Below, piece by piece: positions 1 through 7,234 of a stretch of DNA of 16,754 bases (the first letter of the stretch is position 1; each line of letters starts with the position of its first letter). A program made the position numbers and the translations under genes. This DNA is from SIG701 sp045544955. Lineage in GTDB: Bacteria > Bacillota > Clostridia > Oscillospirales > CAG-272. The stretch lies in NCBI GenBank assembly GCA_045544955.1, contig JAZPZY010000054.1, forward strand, positions 1 through 16,754, given 5' to 3'. Below the pieces are notes generated by a model that was given only the letters and a program-made list of their open reading frames with translations, had not been told where the DNA came from and searched no databases.

Positions 1-72
1 CGTGCCACCTCCCTTTACACAAGGGAGGCTTGGTTTTAGTCCCGCTTGAGCGGGGTTTCGTAACAAATGCAT
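1..72. repeat. Left copy of a 72-bp direct repeat containing a palindromic element
   Basis: Bases 1-72 recur in the same orientation at 16683-16754 with a single difference (G27 here, T in the other copy). The unit contains a perfect 8-bp hairpin, CCTCCCTT (8-15) and AAGGGAGG (21-28) around TACAC, then a second hairpin CCCGC (41-45) and GCGGG (50-54) with loop TTGA followed by GTTT. CTCCCTT...AAGGGAG palindromes are familiar dispersed intergenic repeats in Clostridia. The element is cut by the window start, so its full left end is not visible. It is probably a dispersed repeat at which the assembly broke. Confidence 0.8.
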
Positions 73-144
73 GGCTGACAGGCCAATAAAAGACGCACTT
101 GTGCGTAGCCTGTAGTATTAGGGCTATGCCCGAAACTGAAATAG
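73..144. other. Intergenic stretch with two small hairpins, no gene
   Basis: I see no coding sequence before the mannosidase. Two short dyads are present: ACGCA (93-97) and TGCGT (102-106) with loop CTTG, and GGGC (121-124) and GCCC (128-131) with loop TAT. Read on the minus strand, the first is followed by CTTTTATT (towards base 83), so it could be a weak terminator for leftward transcripts. Confidence 0.5.
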
Positions 145-170
145 CACCCGCTATGCGGGTGGATTTTTAT
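145..170 (+). terminator. Hairpin terminator upstream of the mannosidase unit
   Basis: A 7-bp stem, CACCCGC (145-151) and GCGGGTG (155-161) with a TAT loop, is followed by GATTTTTAT. This fits a rho-independent terminator for rightward transcripts entering from outside the window, insulating the alpha-mannosidase unit. A three-base loop is tight, so the end pairs may open. Confidence 0.6.
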
Positions 171-231
171 TCCCTCAAATATCACATAAATATAAAAAAA
201 TCACCTATAAGGAAGTACACACGGGGAAAAT

Positions 232-242
232 TATGGTATAAT
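232..242 (+). promoter_or_regulatory. Extended -10 promoter for the alpha-mannosidase/AraC unit
   Basis: TATAAT lies at 237-242, preceded by TGG (234-236), an extended -10 motif. No good -35 is seen at 17 bp spacing (AGTACA at 214-219), so an activator such as the downstream AraC protein may help polymerase. Transcription would start near 249, giving a leader of about 28 nt. Confidence 0.65.
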
Positions 243-276
243 AAGAAAAACAAACGATACGGTACGTGAGGTGCAC

Positions 277-3200
277 ATGGAATTTATTGATAAAAAGGTA
301 CGGGTGATCTGGCAGAATCTAGGGTTGATGCAGTCCCGGAAGCTTTGCGATCTTACGGAGGTTTTGTATGCCGAAACCGGATTCAGGACGACGGAGCCTT
401 TGCCGACACCCGAAGCGCTGAAGCCCTATCCTGCCTGTACGATGCTGGACGGCAATAACAGGCATTATTGGTTTTACGTAAAGATCGGTGCCCAGCCGAA
501 GCAGGAGGGAAAACGCCTCAGCTTTTCCATGGATTTTGCCAATACCGGTCTGCACGTGGGATGCGACTGTATGCCCCAGTGCATCGTGTACCTCAATGGA
601 AAAATGGCCCAGTCCCTGGATGCACAGCATCCATCGCTGCTTTTGGATTTTGATACGGAATACGAAATGTATATTCATCTGTATACGGGCAGTACGGACA
701 GAAAATTTGCCTTTTCCGCCTGCCTTACGCTTTTGGATACCAAGATCCGGGATCTCTATTACGATCTGGTCGTACCCTATGAAGCGGCTCTGGCTATCTG
801 GGAGGACGAGTGCAATCGGAACCTGATTCTGAATACGCTGAACGAAGCCCTGCAGCTGCTGGATATGCGTGTGCCTTTCAGCCCTGCGTTCTATGAAAGT
901 ATAGATCGTACGAGAGACTGGCTGTATACCCATTTTTATAACGGGATCTGCGGAAGATCCGATGCGGTCGTTTCCTGTATCGGCCATACCCATATTGATG
1001 TGGCGTGGCTGTGGATACTGGAGCAGACGGCACAGAAAGCACAGCGGAGTTTTGCCACGGTGCTTTCGCTGATGCGGGAGTATCCGGAGTACAAATTCAT
1101 GTCCTCCCAGCCCCAGCTTTACGAATACGTAAAAGAGTACGCACCCGAGGTATACGAGGAGATCAAAGCGCGGGTGAAAGAAGGCCGCTGGGAGACGGAA
1201 GGTGCCATGTGGGTAGAGGCGGACAACAATCTGACCGGCGGGGAGAGTCTTGTGCGGCAGATCCTTTTCGGCAAGCGGTTCATGAAGGAAGAATTCGGCA
1301 CGGAGAACCGCTGTGTGTGGCTGCCGGACGTGTTCGGATACAGTGCCGCCATGCCGCAGATCATGAAAAAATGCGGTATTGATTATTTCGTGACCTCCAA
1401 GATCAGCTGGAACGAATTCAATAAAATGCCCTACGACAGTTTTATGTGGGAGGGCATAGACGGAAGCCAGATATTTACCTATTTCCTCACCGCGCAGAGC
1501 CTGGAGGATTTTGAATGGGCAAAACGGGAGGGCGACGAAAAATACAAGGATACACTGACCACGTATAATTCCATGCTCAACCCGGATTACGTGCTGAATA
1601 CGTGGAAACGATATCAGCAAAAAGAATACAACAACGAGGTGATCCTTTCCTTCGGTTACGGCGACGGCGGCGGCGGTCCTACTGCGGATATGCTGGAGTA
1701 TCAGCGGCGGCTTGCCTACGGTATTCCCGGAATACCGAAAACGGAGATCCGCTTTGCCGGGGAAACGCTTTCGCGGGTGTACGAGAATTTTCTGCGGAAC
1801 ACAGAGCGGCTGCACCGCGTTCCCAAATGGGTGGGAGAATTGTATCTGGAACTGCACAGAGGAACCTATACCTCCATCGCTAAGATCAAAAAATGCAACC
1901 GGAAATGCGAGCTGATGCTGCAGACGCTGGAGAAGCTTTCCATGGCGGACGCCTGCCTCACCGGCGGGATCTACGACAGGGAAACGCTTCGCAAAGCGTG
2001 GAAGACCATGCTTCTCCATCAGTTCCACGACGTGCTTCCCGGTTCGTCCATTGCGGCTGTGTATGAGCGTACCGATCGTGATTTTGCCGAGATCTTCGGC
2101 CGCGGAGAGAAGATGCTGGCGGAAAAGATCCGTTCTGTTTCGTCTCAGGTGAAAACGGACGGCGGTATCTTCGTCTACAATCCGGGCGGCGTTGTCTGCA
2201 GTGACGTGGTGGACGTAGACGGTGAAAAGGTATACGCCGCGGACATTCCTGCCTGCGGTTATAAAGTGATTCAGCCGGGGGCGGTGCCGCACCGCGTGAT
2301 CCTGGGGGAAAAGCGGATGGAGAATGATTTCTTCACCGTCCTGTTTGACGATAGCTTCACGATCGTTTCGCTGTACGACAAGGAGAATGACCGTGAGGTG
2401 GTGAAGCCCGGAGAACGTCTTAACGAATTGCAGGTCTTTGAAGATTATCCGAAAACTTGCGACGCATGGGAGATCACCAATTACTACAAAGAGAAAATGT
2501 GGGTGATCGACAGCGTTGTAAATACAGAATTTGTGGATGAAGGGGCACGAAGAGGTATCCGGATCACGAGAGAGTATCTCCGTTCCCGCCTTGTCCAGAC
2601 CGTCTTTCTGTACGATGATATCCGCCGGATCGATTTTGATACGTATATCGATTGGAAGGAAGAGCATCAGCTTCTGAAGGCCGCTTTCCCCGTGGACGTG
2701 CACGCCAATGAAGCCGCTTACGATATCCAGTTCGGCAACATTAAGCGTCCAACGCATACGAATACCACCTGGGATGCGGCAAAGTTTGAAGTATGTGCAC
2801 ACAAATGGGCGGATATTTCAGAGGATGACTACGGCGTAAGCGTTCTGAACGACTGCAAATACGGGCACAGTGCGGAAGGAAGTACGCTGAAGCTTACCCT
2901 TTTGAAATGTGCCACCTCGCCGAATCCTCAGGCGGATAAAGAGGTACATACGTTCCGGTACGCTTTGTATCCGCACGCCGGAAGTTTCAAGACTGCCGGT
3001 ACGGCCAGAATGGCACAGAGCTTCAATCAGCCGATGATTGCCCAAAAACTGGACAGACAGGACGGTACGCTTGCAGATACGTTCTCCTTGATTCAGTGCG
3101 CCAATGAAAATATCATGATTGATACGGTAAAAGAAGCAGAAGACGGAAATGGCATGATCGTCCGTCTGTACGAGTATTTTGATCGGAAAACTAGGGCAGA

Positions 3201-3345
3201 GATGACCGTTGGGGTGCCGGTAAAAGCCGTATACGTCTGCGATATGCTGGAGAATACTCTGAAAGAGGTGCCCCATTGTGACGGCAGGATCACGCTCCCC
3301 GTTTCCAATTTTGAGATCGTCACGCTCCGTGTGGTTTTTCCGTAA
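277..3345 (+). CDS. Alpha-mannosidase, glycoside hydrolase family 38
   Basis: Retaining, metal-dependent exo-alpha-mannosidase of about 1022 residues, predicted to release mannose from alpha-mannosides in the cytoplasm; there is no signal peptide. Numbered from ATG 277, the motif GHTHIDVAWLW supplies the probable zinc ligands H239 and D241 (compare HxD in Golgi mannosidase II). WLPDVFGYS carries the probable nucleophile and ligand D351, and LHQFHDVLPGSS carries the last ligand H584. Order: N-terminal accessory domain (to about 220), GH38 barrel (about 230-490), helical middle domain, then C-terminal beta domains. Length fits the large bacterial GH38 enzymes. A GTG at 271 would add two residues, but AGGTG at 269-273 favours ATG 277. 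An AraC regulator follows after 24 bp, implying co-transcription. Family is near certain; linkage specificity is not readable. Confidence 0.95.
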   Translation: MEFIDKKVRVIWQNLGLMQSRKLCDLTEVLYAETGFRTTEPLPTPEALKPYPACTMLDGNNRHYWFYVKIGAQPKQEGKRLSFSMDFANTGLHVGCDCMPQCIVYLNGKMAQSLDAQHPSLLLDFDTEYEMYIHLYTGSTDRKFAFSACLTLLDTKIRDLYYDLVVPYEAALAIWEDECNRNLILNTLNEALQLLDMRVPFSPAFYESIDRTRDWLYTHFYNGICGRSDAVVSCIGHTHIDVAWLWILEQTAQKAQRSFATVLSLMREYPEYKFMSSQPQLYEYVKEYAPEVYEEIKARVKEGRWETEGAMWVEADNNLTGGESLVRQILFGKRFMKEEFGTENRCVWLPDVFGYSAAMPQIMKKCGIDYFVTSKISWNEFNKMPYDSFMWEGIDGSQIFTYFLTAQSLEDFEWAKREGDEKYKDTLTTYNSMLNPDYVLNTWKRYQQKEYNNEVILSFGYGDGGGGPTADMLEYQRRLAYGIPGIPKTEIRFAGETLSRVYENFLRNTERLHRVPKWVGELYLELHRGTYTSIAKIKKCNRKCELMLQTLEKLSMADACLTGGIYDRETLRKAWKTMLLHQFHDVLPGSSIAAVYERTDRDFAEIFGRGEKMLAEKIRSVSSQVKTDGGIFVYNPGGVVCSDVVDVDGEKVYAADIPACGYKVIQPGAVPHRVILGEKRMENDFFTVLFDDSFTIVSLYDKENDREVVKPGERLNELQVFEDYPKTCDAWEITNYYKEKMWVIDSVVNTEFVDEGARRGIRITREYLRSRLVQTVFLYDDIRRIDFDTYIDWKEEHQLLKAAFPVDVHANEAAYDIQFGNIKRPTHTNTTWDAAKFEVCAHKWADISEDDYGVSVLNDCKYGHSAEGSTLKLTLLKCATSPNPQADKEVHTFRYALYPHAGSFKTAGTARMAQSFNQPMIAQKLDRQDGTLADTFSLIQCANENIMIDTVKEAEDGNGMIVRLYEYFDRKTRAEMTVGVPVKAVYVCDMLENTLKEVPHCDGRITLPVSNFEIVTLRVVFP

Positions 3346-3369
3346 CGAAGAAGATCGGGAGGAATACGG

Positions 3370-4230
3370 ATGCAGTATGCAACGCTGAAAGAGGAGAAAT
3401 TTGTAAATCCGGAATCGGAATGCTTCTGCCACTATATCGACAGTGAGAAGGAAAGCAAATATCTGCATGATCACGAATATTACGAGCTGTTTATCGTGGT
3501 GGAAGGTGATATCATCCATCGGGTAGGCGGTACCCGGCAGCGTTTGACGGCGGGACATCTGGTGTTTATTCGTCCTGCGGACGTGCACACCTACGAGTGT
3601 ATTGCGGGTGAGCAGGCAAAACTGATCAATTTTGCGGTCAGTGCACGGGTGATACGGCTGCTGTTCGAGTACATGAGTGAGGACTTCCCCGCAAAACAAC
3701 TGGAATCACAGCCGCTTCCGCCCATGAAACTTTTGTCTCGGGCGGACAGGGAATGGGTGGTGCGGCATTTTGAAAAATGCTATACCTTTCACTGGCAGGA
3801 TCGAAAACAACTGAAGATCTATGCCCGGGCATTGCTGGCGGAGGTGTTTCAGCGGTGCTTTTTTGAGAATACCGATGACGGGGAGGATATGCCGGTGTGG
3901 CTTTCAGATCTTTGCGTGCAGATGCGGAAGCCGGAGAATTTCCGCTTGGGGAACGACCGTATGGTGGCTTTATCCGGCCGGACGAGAGAACATCTGGCAC
4001 GGTCTGTGAAAAAATACATGAATACGTCCGTGACGGAATATATCAATTCCCTGCGGATCAATTACGCTGCCAATATGCTGATTTCCAGCAAGGTGCCGAT
4101 TCTTGATATCTGCTTTGAGTTGGGGTATCAGAACGTGGGCTGGTTTTATACCCAGTTCAAAAAGAAATACGGCATGGCCCCCAATCAGTTCCGCAAACGG
4201 TTCAGCCCCCTCGAAAATCAGTGGGAATGA
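3370..4230 (+). CDS. AraC-family transcriptional regulator with N-terminal cupin domain
   Basis: A 286-residue regulator. The N-terminal half resembles an AraC-type cupin sensor (about 30-90; HDHEYYELFIVVEG and the AGHLVFIRPADVH turn). The C-terminal 100 residues form the double helix-turn-helix domain: first HTH about 195-217, second about 244-265 with DICFELGYQNVGWFYTQFKK, ending in the usual GMAPNQFRKRF. It starts at ATG 3370 behind GGGAGG (3356-3361), 24 bp after the mannosidase stop, so the two share a transcript. By analogy with such pairs it probably senses a sugar ligand and activates the mannosidase promoter, whose -35 is poor. The ligand and operator cannot be read here. Confidence 0.93.
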   Translation: MQYATLKEEKFVNPESECFCHYIDSEKESKYLHDHEYYELFIVVEGDIIHRVGGTRQRLTAGHLVFIRPADVHTYECIAGEQAKLINFAVSARVIRLLFEYMSEDFPAKQLESQPLPPMKLLSRADREWVVRHFEKCYTFHWQDRKQLKIYARALLAEVFQRCFFENTDDGEDMPVWLSDLCVQMRKPENFRLGNDRMVALSGRTREHLARSVKKYMNTSVTEYINSLRINYAANMLISSKVPILDICFELGYQNVGWFYTQFKKKYGMAPNQFRKRFSPLENQWE

Positions 4231-4233
4231 GCC

Positions 4234-4262
4234 TTGCACACCGTCCGTTTTTGTGGTATAAT
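4234..4262 (+). promoter_or_regulatory. Sigma-A-type promoter for the acetyltransferase gene
   Basis: TTGCAC (4234-4239), 17 bp, then TATAAT (4257-4262), preceded by TGG as an extended -10. It begins four bases after the araC-type stop, so the GNAT gene can be transcribed separately from the mannosidase operon. The leader would be about 20 nt. Confidence 0.7.
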
Positions 4263-4291
4263 AAGGCAGACTGCAGAAGGGGGATGGACGT

Positions 4292-4807
4292 ATGCAAAGA
4301 TTGAGTGAGGCGGATTTTGAGGGCGTGTTCCGCCTTTTGGAAACATCCTTCCCGCTGGAGGAATACAGAACCCGCGAGGAGCAGAGAGCCCTTCTGTCCG
4401 AGCCGGCGTATACACTGTTCGGGATAAAGGAGGAAGACCGTGTGATCGCCTTTATGGCGGTGTGGGAGCTTCCGTCCCTTCGGTTTATTGAGCATTTGGC
4501 GGTGGATCCTGCCTGCCGCAACGGCGGTATAGGTGCCCGGATGCTTCGTGAGATCGTGGAGATGAGCGATACCACGGTATGCCTGGAGGTGGAGCCGCCA
4601 CGTACGGAAATGGCCGCCCGCCGCATCGGATTTTACCGGCGGAACGGATTCTTTTTGAACGAATATCCCTATATTCAGCCGGCCATGTCAAAGGGACGAA
4701 ATCCCATTCCGCTGCAGGTGATGACCGGGGGACGTGCCGTGGACAGGGAAGAATTTGAAAACATTAAAAATCTCCTGTATACGTGGGTATATAAGGTGAA
4801 TGAATGA
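4292..4807 (+). CDS. GNAT-family N-acetyltransferase
   Basis: A 171-residue cytoplasmic protein of the GNAT fold, expected to move an acetyl group from acetyl-CoA to an amine. The acetyl-CoA-binding motif A is clear: HLAVDPACRNGGIGARML at about 68-85, with the R/Q-x-x-G-x-G/A pattern as RNGGIGA. The C-terminal FYRRNGF (114-120) is the typical beta-strand region before the end of the domain. It starts at ATG 4292 behind GGGGGA (about 4278-4283) and has its own promoter. A strong terminator begins right after its stop. The substrate cannot be inferred, and nothing links it firmly to the sugar genes beyond position. Confidence 0.9.
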   Translation: MQRLSEADFEGVFRLLETSFPLEEYRTREEQRALLSEPAYTLFGIKEEDRVIAFMAVWELPSLRFIEHLAVDPACRNGGIGARMLREIVEMSDTTVCLEVEPPRTEMAARRIGFYRRNGFFLNEYPYIQPAMSKGRNPIPLQVMTGGRAVDREEFENIKNLLYTWVYKVNE

Positions 4808-4846
4808 AAAAAACAGCCGTGCGAAGGTTTCGCACGGCTGTTTTTT
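4808..4846. terminator. Bidirectional terminator between GNAT and the ceramidase-like gene
   Basis: ACAGCCGTGCGAA (4813-4825) pairs with TTCGCACGGCTGT (4829-4841) around GGT, flanked by an A-tract on the left and a T-tract on the right. It therefore works for rightward transcripts (GNAT) and leftward ones (ceramidase-like gene, stop at 4893). Confidence 0.93.
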
Positions 4847-4892
4847 GCTTTTGACTAAAATCCATTTGTTTTAGGCGAGCGTAAAATAACGG

Positions 4893-6200
4893 TTATTCCT
4901 GCAGCCGGGCAAGGGATTTTTCAAAATGCTCCGTGTAACGGGCATCCACGCCCGGTTTGAACGGCCCTTTCAGCCCGTATTCCAAATGGCATTCGGCCTC
5001 GTATCCGCCCTCGGCCAGAATCCGATCGTCTACAATATACGCACAGGCATCCGTGTAGCCGATGAAAAGAAGATCTTTTTCTCCAAAGGCCTTTTTTATG
5101 GCACGCTGTACACCGAAGCATGGTTCACCGCCCACGGCGGCGATATACAGCGTATCGGTCAGGCGGATCGTTTGGCAGTGCAGGGCCAGCGAATTGGGGA
5201 GACAAGCATAGCCGCCGTCCGCAATGGATATGGCGTGTACCTTTTCGGGATTGTCCGCCGCATCCCGTCTCTGCTGTTTCATTGCTTCAAAGTCCTGCAG
5301 TGTCTTTCCGTTCATGGGCAGATCCACGGTGAACGCATCGGCGGCAATGGACAACTGCTCGGCCCGTTTGCTTCGACCGCTTTCCGCAAAGCCGGAAACG
5401 GCATCGGCGATTTCTTTGGCGAACGCATCCACCTGGGCAAAGGAGAGCTTTTTCCACGGCCACCCGTTGTTTTTATCTGCTTCTGTGTCAACGGTGGGAC
5501 GGGGACGCACGTCTCCGCCGGTGGATTGGAAAAACAGGGAAGTACATCCGTAGTACCGGGTGTCCAGCAGTTGGCACAGACGGGCAGGAAACTCACCGCT
5601 GACGTGATCCGGTGTGGGATAGTTTACGGGATGGCAGGCGTAATTTGTGAGGATGGAGCGAATATTTCCCTCCCTATCCCGGACGCACAGAACGAAGCAT
5701 TCTTTGTTGCGTGGATAGGTAGGATCAAGATTGGGGGCGTTTACAAATTTTCCGTCACGCATACCTCGCCGGCTTACGTTGAAATCCGCATCGAACGTGC
5801 CGTATTCCAAAGTTCCCTCCGTGAGTGAGCACATGGCGCGGTCTACGCAGGCTTTGGCCCGATCCAGAAGCATCTCCTCGTACGCATCGTCGTGATGCTC
5901 CGGATTGTATCCTTTCACGGCCGGTGCCGTGTGGGCATGGGTACAGGACAGAATCACTGCCGCCGGATTTACGCCATAACGGGCGGCGGCGTAGGCGGCA
6001 ACTTCCGTATTCAGCGTGCGGTCGTGAAAGAGCAGGTCAAAGGACATAAGCAAGGCTTTGTTTTCACCGTCGTCCAGTACCAGACAGCGTACGTATACGT
6101 CGTCGTGAATACCGGCAAAATTCTGATCAAAGACGCCGGTGCAGGCAAGCTTCATGGGGGCACGGGGGGTGATAATATCTCTGGCAGTTCCAAAACGCAT
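4893..6200 (-). CDS. Neutral-ceramidase-like hydrolase (PF04734-type), nucleophile motif altered
   Basis: A 435-residue protein resembling the N-terminal domain of neutral/alkaline ceramidases. Probable metal-site residues are kept: SCTHAHTAP (H88, H90), NYACHPV (H190), VGGEP (E359) and the tyrosine-rich stretch around GYTDACAYIVDD (about 381-392). In true ceramidases the nucleophilic serine sits in GDVSPN; here the matching segment STGGDVRPRP has arginine at 232. The C-terminal immunoglobulin-like domain of full ceramidases (about 650-700 residues) is absent, and there is no signal peptide. So this is likely a cytoplasmic zinc hydrolase or amidase-like enzyme on another substrate. Start ATG 6200 is chosen over longer in-frame options because AAAGGAG precedes it at good spacing and similarity starts there. 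Single-gene unit with a consensus promoter. Confidence 0.82.
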   Translation of the reverse strand: MRFGTARDIITPRAPMKLACTGVFDQNFAGIHDDVYVRCLVLDDGENKALLMSFDLLFHDRTLNTEVAAYAAARYGVNPAAVILSCTHAHTAPAVKGYNPEHHDDAYEEMLLDRAKACVDRAMCSLTEGTLEYGTFDADFNVSRRGMRDGKFVNAPNLDPTYPRNKECFVLCVRDREGNIRSILTNYACHPVNYPTPDHVSGEFPARLCQLLDTRYYGCTSLFFQSTGGDVRPRPTVDTEADKNNGWPWKKLSFAQVDAFAKEIADAVSGFAESGRSKRAEQLSIAADAFTVDLPMNGKTLQDFEAMKQQRRDAADNPEKVHAISIADGGYACLPNSLALHCQTIRLTDTLYIAAVGGEPCFGVQRAIKKAFGEKDLLFIGYTDACAYIVDDRILAEGGYEAECHLEYGLKGPFKPGVDARYTEHFEKSLARLQE

Positions 6201-6287
6201 GGTACATATCTCCTTTACATGTGAGTAACAGGCAATAACGGATAATATAATGTATAAATGAAGCGTGCGGGTAGGGATATATACATG

Positions 6288-6316
6288 ATTATAGAATCTT
6301 TTTTTCGGAATGTCAA
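6288..6316 (-). promoter_or_regulatory. Perfect consensus sigma-A promoter for the ceramidase-like gene
   Basis: Read leftward, TTGACA (6316-6311), 17 bp (6310-6294), then TATAAT (6293-6288). It matches the housekeeping consensus at all twelve positions. Transcription would start near 6280, leaving a leader of about 80 nt before ATG 6200. Confidence 0.85.
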
Positions 6317-6369
6317 CATCTTTGCCATATTTGCATCCCGAAATGCAGGGACGTTTTTTATAAATTGCA

Positions 6370-6398
6370 TTGCACTGTTGCTGTGAATATGGTATACT
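6370..6398 (+). promoter_or_regulatory. Second rightward promoter with a dyad across its -10
   Basis: TTGCAC (6370-6375), 17 bp, then TATACT (6393-6398), preceded by TGG. The -10 is framed by an inverted repeat, CTGTGAA (6381-6387) and TTCACAG (6400-6406) with 12 bp between, a plausible operator. It would add an upstream start for the nfeD-like/flotillin unit. It could also be chance similarity in AT-rich DNA. Confidence 0.5.
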
Positions 6399-6441
6399 TT
6401 TCACAGAGGAATGATTTTTTTGAAAAAACACAAGAAACCTA

Positions 6442-6470
6442 TTGACAGTCGCGTGACTGTGTGGTATAAT
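6442..6470 (+). promoter_or_regulatory. Perfect consensus promoter for the NfeD/flotillin unit, with dyad in the spacer
   Basis: TTGACA (6442-6447), 17 bp, then TATAAT (6465-6470), also with TGG before the -10. The dyad ACAGTC (6445-6450), GCGT, GACTGT (6455-6460) overlaps the -35 and spacer, where a repressor would block polymerase. Transcription would start near 6477. Confidence 0.85.
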
Positions 6471-6504
6471 TATTGTACCGTGAGATAAGCGGCAAGTGAT
6501 TTTT

Positions 6505-6542
6505 GCAGCGGGAACGCTGCCATTATCCTTTCAGAAAGGAGG
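6505..6542 (+). promoter_or_regulatory. 5' leader hairpins next to the nfeD-like ribosome binding site
   Basis: GCAGCG (6505-6510) and CGCTGC (6515-6520) form a 6-bp stem with a GGAA (GNRA-type) loop. Immediately downstream CCTTT (6527-6531) can pair with AAAGG (6535-6539), part of the AAAGGAGG ribosome binding site (6535-6542). The second stem is short (5 bp, loop CAG), so any masking of the site would be weak. Confidence 0.4.
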
Positions 6543-6550
6543 ATGAGCGA

Positions 6551-7204
6551 ATGTTTCAGGAATGGTGGAATTTACTGGGGACGGCGGCACAGATGTTTTA
6601 CTGTATCGCAATCCCTGCCACGCTGGTTCTGCTGGTGCAAACGGTGCTGCTTTTTATTGGCATCGGTGAATCCGGGGACGGTGTGGATGATCTTGGTGCG
6701 GACGGCTCCATAGCCGATCTTGCCGAAAGCGGAGACGGTATTTACGGGACGGACAGCGTTTCCGATATGCACGACGTGCACGATGTGGGAGACATGGACG
6801 GCCTGCGGATTTTCACACTTCGGGGTATCGTAGCGTTTTTCGTGGTGTTCGGCTGGGTAGGCGTTGCCATGTGCTCCGCCGGCGTATCCCTTTACGTTAC
6901 CGTGCCGGTATCTCTCCTTTGCGGCTTCGCCGTTATGGTGGGGATTGCCTATCTGCTCCGTGCGGTGATGAAATTGCGGAGTGACGGCAATATGGATAAC
7001 CGCAACGCAGTAGGCACGCGAGGCAAGGTGCATCTGACCGTTCCTCCCGCACGTTCCGGGGAGGGAAAAGTACACATCATGCTGCAGGGCTCTTACGTGG
7101 AGCGAAGTGCCGTTACCGATCAGCCGGAGGCGATTCCCACGGGCAGTGAAGTGGTCGTGGTGGGTGTCAGCGGTGAGACGGATCTGGTAGTAGAAAGAAA
7201 ATAA
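6551..7204 (+). CDS. NfeD-like membrane protein
   Basis: A 217-residue integral membrane protein. One membrane helix spans about 15-38, then comes an acidic, glycine-rich linker (about 40-84), then two helices (about 92-112 and 114-137). A soluble C-terminal domain (about 150-217, from AVGTRGKV) looks like the OB-fold of NfeD proteins. It ends 30 bp before a flotillin gene, the standard arrangement for NfeD1b/YuaF-type proteins, which partner flotillins in membrane microdomains. Start ATG 6551 follows AAAGGAGG at 8 bp; an upstream in-frame extension has no good site. Not a protease: the catalytic ClpP-like domain of long NfeD proteins is missing. The acidic linker is unusually long. Confidence 0.82.
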   Translation: MFQEWWNLLGTAAQMFYCIAIPATLVLLVQTVLLFIGIGESGDGVDDLGADGSIADLAESGDGIYGTDSVSDMHDVHDVGDMDGLRIFTLRGIVAFFVVFGWVGVAMCSAGVSLYVTVPVSLLCGFAVMVGIAYLLRAVMKLRSDGNMDNRNAVGTRGKVHLTVPPARSGEGKVHIMLQGSYVERSAVTDQPEAIPTGSEVVVVGVSGETDLVVERK

Positions 7205-7234
7205 GAAAGCATACTATGTTACGGAGGAAAAACT

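Noticed and set aside
319..2802. An 827-codon open frame antisense to the alpha-mannosidase gene
   Set aside because: The plus-strand frame carries unmistakable GH38 motifs; the antisense frame has no recognisable domain or ribosome binding site and results from rare TTA/CTA/TCA in the matching phase.
6201..6431. N-terminal extension of the ceramidase-like protein by 77 residues
   Set aside because: It would cover the gene's own perfect promoter, while ATG 6200 has a strong ribosome binding site and family similarity starts there.
6411..6488. Short ORF of 25 codons starting at ATG 6411
   Set aside because: It is made of promoter sequence, its AGAGGA abuts the start codon with no spacing, and the translation has no recognisable features.
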